From an uncultured Enorma sp. (GTDB lineage: Bacteria > Actinomycetota > Coriobacteriia > Coriobacteriales > Coriobacteriaceae): a stretch of 7,917 nucleotides of DNA. Of the stretch, positions 6,614 through 7,917 are shown piece by piece (the first letter of the stretch is position 1; each line of letters starts with the position of its first letter). The translations under genes were made by a program, and so were the position numbers. The notes under the pieces are model-generated. The model worked only from the letters and a program-made list of their open reading frames with translations. It had not been told where the DNA came from and did not search any database. Location: positions 1-7,917 of the forward strand of contig CAJLVH010000087.1 of NCBI GenBank assembly GCA_905210055.1, in the 5' to 3' direction.

Positions 6614-6651
6614 CCTCGGATGTCAAATTACCCCAGGGGTTTTTTGACATC
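6603..6651. repeat. Triple 15-base motif ATGTCAAAWAACCCC (two direct, one inverted)
   Basis: Three copies of one motif are packed here: 6603-6617 (ATGTCAAATAACCTC), 6620-6634 (ATGTCAAATTACCCC) and, on the minus strand, 6636-6650 (ATGTCAAAAAACCCC). Copies 2 and 3 form a palindrome, with GATGTCAAA (6619-6627) pairing with TTTGACATC (6643-6651) and an inner CCCC/GGGG. The first copy covers the last nadE codons and its stop. As RNA, the inner GC stem followed by six T (6640-6645) could give weak termination after nadE, but the inner loop is very short. The element may be a REP-type repeat or a binding site controlling the aminotransferase gene downstream. Confidence 0.6.
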
Positions 6652-6701
6652 GCACGATACCCGCGTGCATGCCTCTATATGGGCGTTCGCGCGACGCATT
6701 G

Positions 6702-6707
6702 AAAGGA
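6702..6707 (+). promoter_or_regulatory. Shine-Dalgarno site that decides the aminotransferase start
   Basis: AAAGGA lies 8 bases before the ATG at 6716. In-frame ATGs at 6707 and 6710 overlap or nearly touch it, and the much longer in-frame extension upstream to 6620 runs through the repeat, so 6716 is preferred. Confidence 0.6.
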
Positions 6708-6715
6708 TGATGGAC

Positions 6716-7876
6716 ATGGAGTTTTCCAAGCGTCTTGACCGGTTTGGTGCCGAGGTCTTCAGCTCGCTCAACGCCAAGCGACTCGAGCTCGAGGCGCAGG
6801 GTCGCACGATCTACAACCTCTCCGTGGGCACGCCGGATTTCGCGCCCTACGACCACGTTGTCGAAGCGTTGCGCGACGCGGCGACAGACCCCGTGCAGTG
6901 GAAGTACAGCTTGGGCGACCTTCCCGAGCTCAAGCAGGCCGTGTGCGATTACTACGCGCGCCGCTTCGGCGTGGAGGGCATCACGCCGGACATGGTGGCG
7001 AGCTGCAACGGCACGCAGGAGGGCGTGGGGCACCTGGGGCTCGCGCTGCTCGATGCGGGCGACACGGTGCTCGTGCCCGACCCCTGCTATCCTGTGTTCG
7101 AAGCGGGCGTGAAGATCGCGGACGGCGAGCTCGTGTACTACCCGCTCGAGGCGGAGCACGACTTCCTGCCCTATGTGAAGGGCATCGACCCCGAGGTCGC
7201 GGACAAGGCGAAGTACATGATCGTGTCGCTGCCGGCGAACCCGGTGGGCAGCGTGGGCACGCCGGAGCTCTATGAGGAGATCATTGCGTTCGCGCGCGAG
7301 CACGACCTCTTGATCGTGCACGACAACGCCTATTCCGACATCGTCTACGACGGTCCGGCGGGCGGGAGCTTCCTCAGCTATCCCGGCGCGCTCGAGGTGG
7401 GCGTCGAGTTCTTCTCACTCTCGAAGTCCTTCAACGTCACGGGTGCGCGCATCGGCTTTCTCGTGGGGCGCTCGGACGTGGTCGCCGCGTTCGCGAAGCT
7501 CCGTAGCCAGATCGATTTCGGCATGTTCTTCCCCATACAGAAGGCCGCTATCGCCGCACTTACCGGTTCGCTCGATGAGGTCGAGCACCAGCGCCATCTC
7601 TACCAGGAGCGCCGCGACGCGCTCTGCGACGGGCTCGAGGCGATCGGTTGGGAGCGTCCCAACGCGCACGGCACGATGTTCGTGTGGGCGAAGCTTCCCG
7701 GCGGACGCACGGATTCCATGGCGTTTTGCGAGGAGCTTATGGAGCGCGCGGGCGTGGTGGTGACGCCGGGTGCGAGTTTCGGACCTTCGGGTGAGGGCTA
7801 TGTGCGCATGGCGCTCGTGCTGCCGCCGGATGGCCTGCGTGCCGCTGTTTCTGCCATCGAGGCTGCGGGTATATAG
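6716..7876 (+). CDS. PLP-dependent class I/II aminotransferase (DapL/AspC-like)
   Basis: Cytosolic fold-type I aminotransferase that moves an amino group between an amino acid and a 2-oxo acid through pyridoxal phosphate. The 386-aa length is typical. Landmarks: SVGTPDF near residue 36, KYSLGDLPELKQAV near 63-76, the cofactor-phosphate region CNGTQEG (97-103), PDPCYP (121-126), NPVG with N175, D203 and Y206 in HDNAYSD (pairing with the pyridine ring), SLSKSFNVTGARIGF with the Schiff-base lysine K237, and R364 in YVRMAL, which binds the substrate carboxylate. NPVG replaces the commoner NPTG. Overall style is like LL-diaminopimelate aminotransferase and related PatA/AlaT-type enzymes, but the substrate cannot be fixed, so no symbol is given. 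It lies 102 bases after nadE on the same strand, separated by a repeat, and may have its own promoter. Class is secure, substrate unknown. Confidence 0.93.
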   Translation: MEFSKRLDRFGAEVFSSLNAKRLELEAQGRTIYNLSVGTPDFAPYDHVVEALRDAATDPVQWKYSLGDLPELKQAVCDYYARRFGVEGITPDMVASCNGTQEGVGHLGLALLDAGDTVLVPDPCYPVFEAGVKIADGELVYYPLEAEHDFLPYVKGIDPEVADKAKYMIVSLPANPVGSVGTPELYEEIIAFAREHDLLIVHDNAYSDIVYDGPAGGSFLSYPGALEVGVEFFSLSKSFNVTGARIGFLVGRSDVVAAFAKLRSQIDFGMFFPIQKAAIAALTGSLDEVEHQRHLYQERRDALCDGLEAIGWERPNAHGTMFVWAKLPGGRTDSMAFCEELMERAGVVVTPGASFGPSGEGYVRMALVLPPDGLRAAVSAIEAAGI

Positions 7877-7886
7877 GAGGGGTTGG

Positions 7887-7917
7887 TTGGGGACGGGTTC
7901 GTTTCAACCCATTTTGC
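7887..7917. repeat. Second GGGGACGGGTT REP-like element, cut by window end
   Basis: TTGGGGACGGGTT at 7887-7899 is identical to 1793-1805. Its GGGTT (7895-7899) can pair with AACCC (7906-7910), followed by ATTTTGC, which resembles the ATTTGC that follows the first element's 3' arm (1841-1846). It starts 10 bases after the aminotransferase stop, so like the first copy it lies just downstream of a gene. The rest is outside the window. Confidence 0.6.

Noticed and set aside
6644..6681. TTGACA (6644-6649) with TATATG (6676-6681) as a promoter for the aminotransferase
   Set aside because: The spacing is 26 bases, far from 16-18, and the 17-base position has only GCATGC. TTGACA is part of the repeated motif, so the match is likely incidental.

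Overview
The window is ordinary chromosomal DNA from a high-GC bacterium. Long open frames occur on both strands because of strong G/C bias at the third codon position. Shine-Dalgarno sites are good (AGGAGG type). The set of genes present is a mannose-family PTS, a glutamine-dependent NAD synthase of mycobacterial length, and two Ala/Pro/Glu-rich proteins of unknown function. This set, plus GGGGACGGGTT intergenic repeats, suggests an anaerobic gut actinobacterium of the Coriobacteriia (Collinsella/Olsenella type). That placement is inference from gene content and style; no marker gene is present.

Layout. (1) Bases 1-1756, + strand: the 3' end of a probable sugar-phosphate isomerase/deglycase (SIS) gene, then PTS EIIC and EIID. 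They are tightly spaced or overlapping and are clearly the tail of an operon whose EIIA/EIIB genes are not in the window. (2) Bases 1757-1963: a convergent intergenic region with two large inverted repeats, one REP-like and one long interrupted palindrome. (3) Bases 1964-4317, - strand: two unrecognised genes. The downstream one (1964-3220) encodes a 418-aa protein with folded ends joined by a long disordered linker. The upstream one (3283-4317) encodes a 344-aa membrane protein with a Cys cluster and a low-complexity C-terminal tail. (4) Bases 4318-4567: a divergent control region. (5) Bases 4568-6613, + strand: nadE, glutamine-hydrolysing NAD synthase, complete with all catalytic residues. 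(6) Bases 6603-6651: three copies of a 15-base motif, two direct and one inverted, overlapping the end of nadE. (7) Bases 6716-7876, + strand: a fold-type I PLP aminotransferase. (8) Bases 7877-7917: start of a second REP-like element cut by the window edge.

Functionally, the PTS operon would import and phosphorylate an unidentified sugar or sugar-amine, and the SIS enzyme would process the phosphorylated product. NadE makes NAD from deamido-NAD. The aminotransferase probably handles an amino acid. The two unknown minus-strand genes are the least explained content. No phage, IS, CRISPR, tRNA or rRNA was seen, and nothing clearly amounts to a new biological system. The best leads are the three repeat families and the unknown gene pair.
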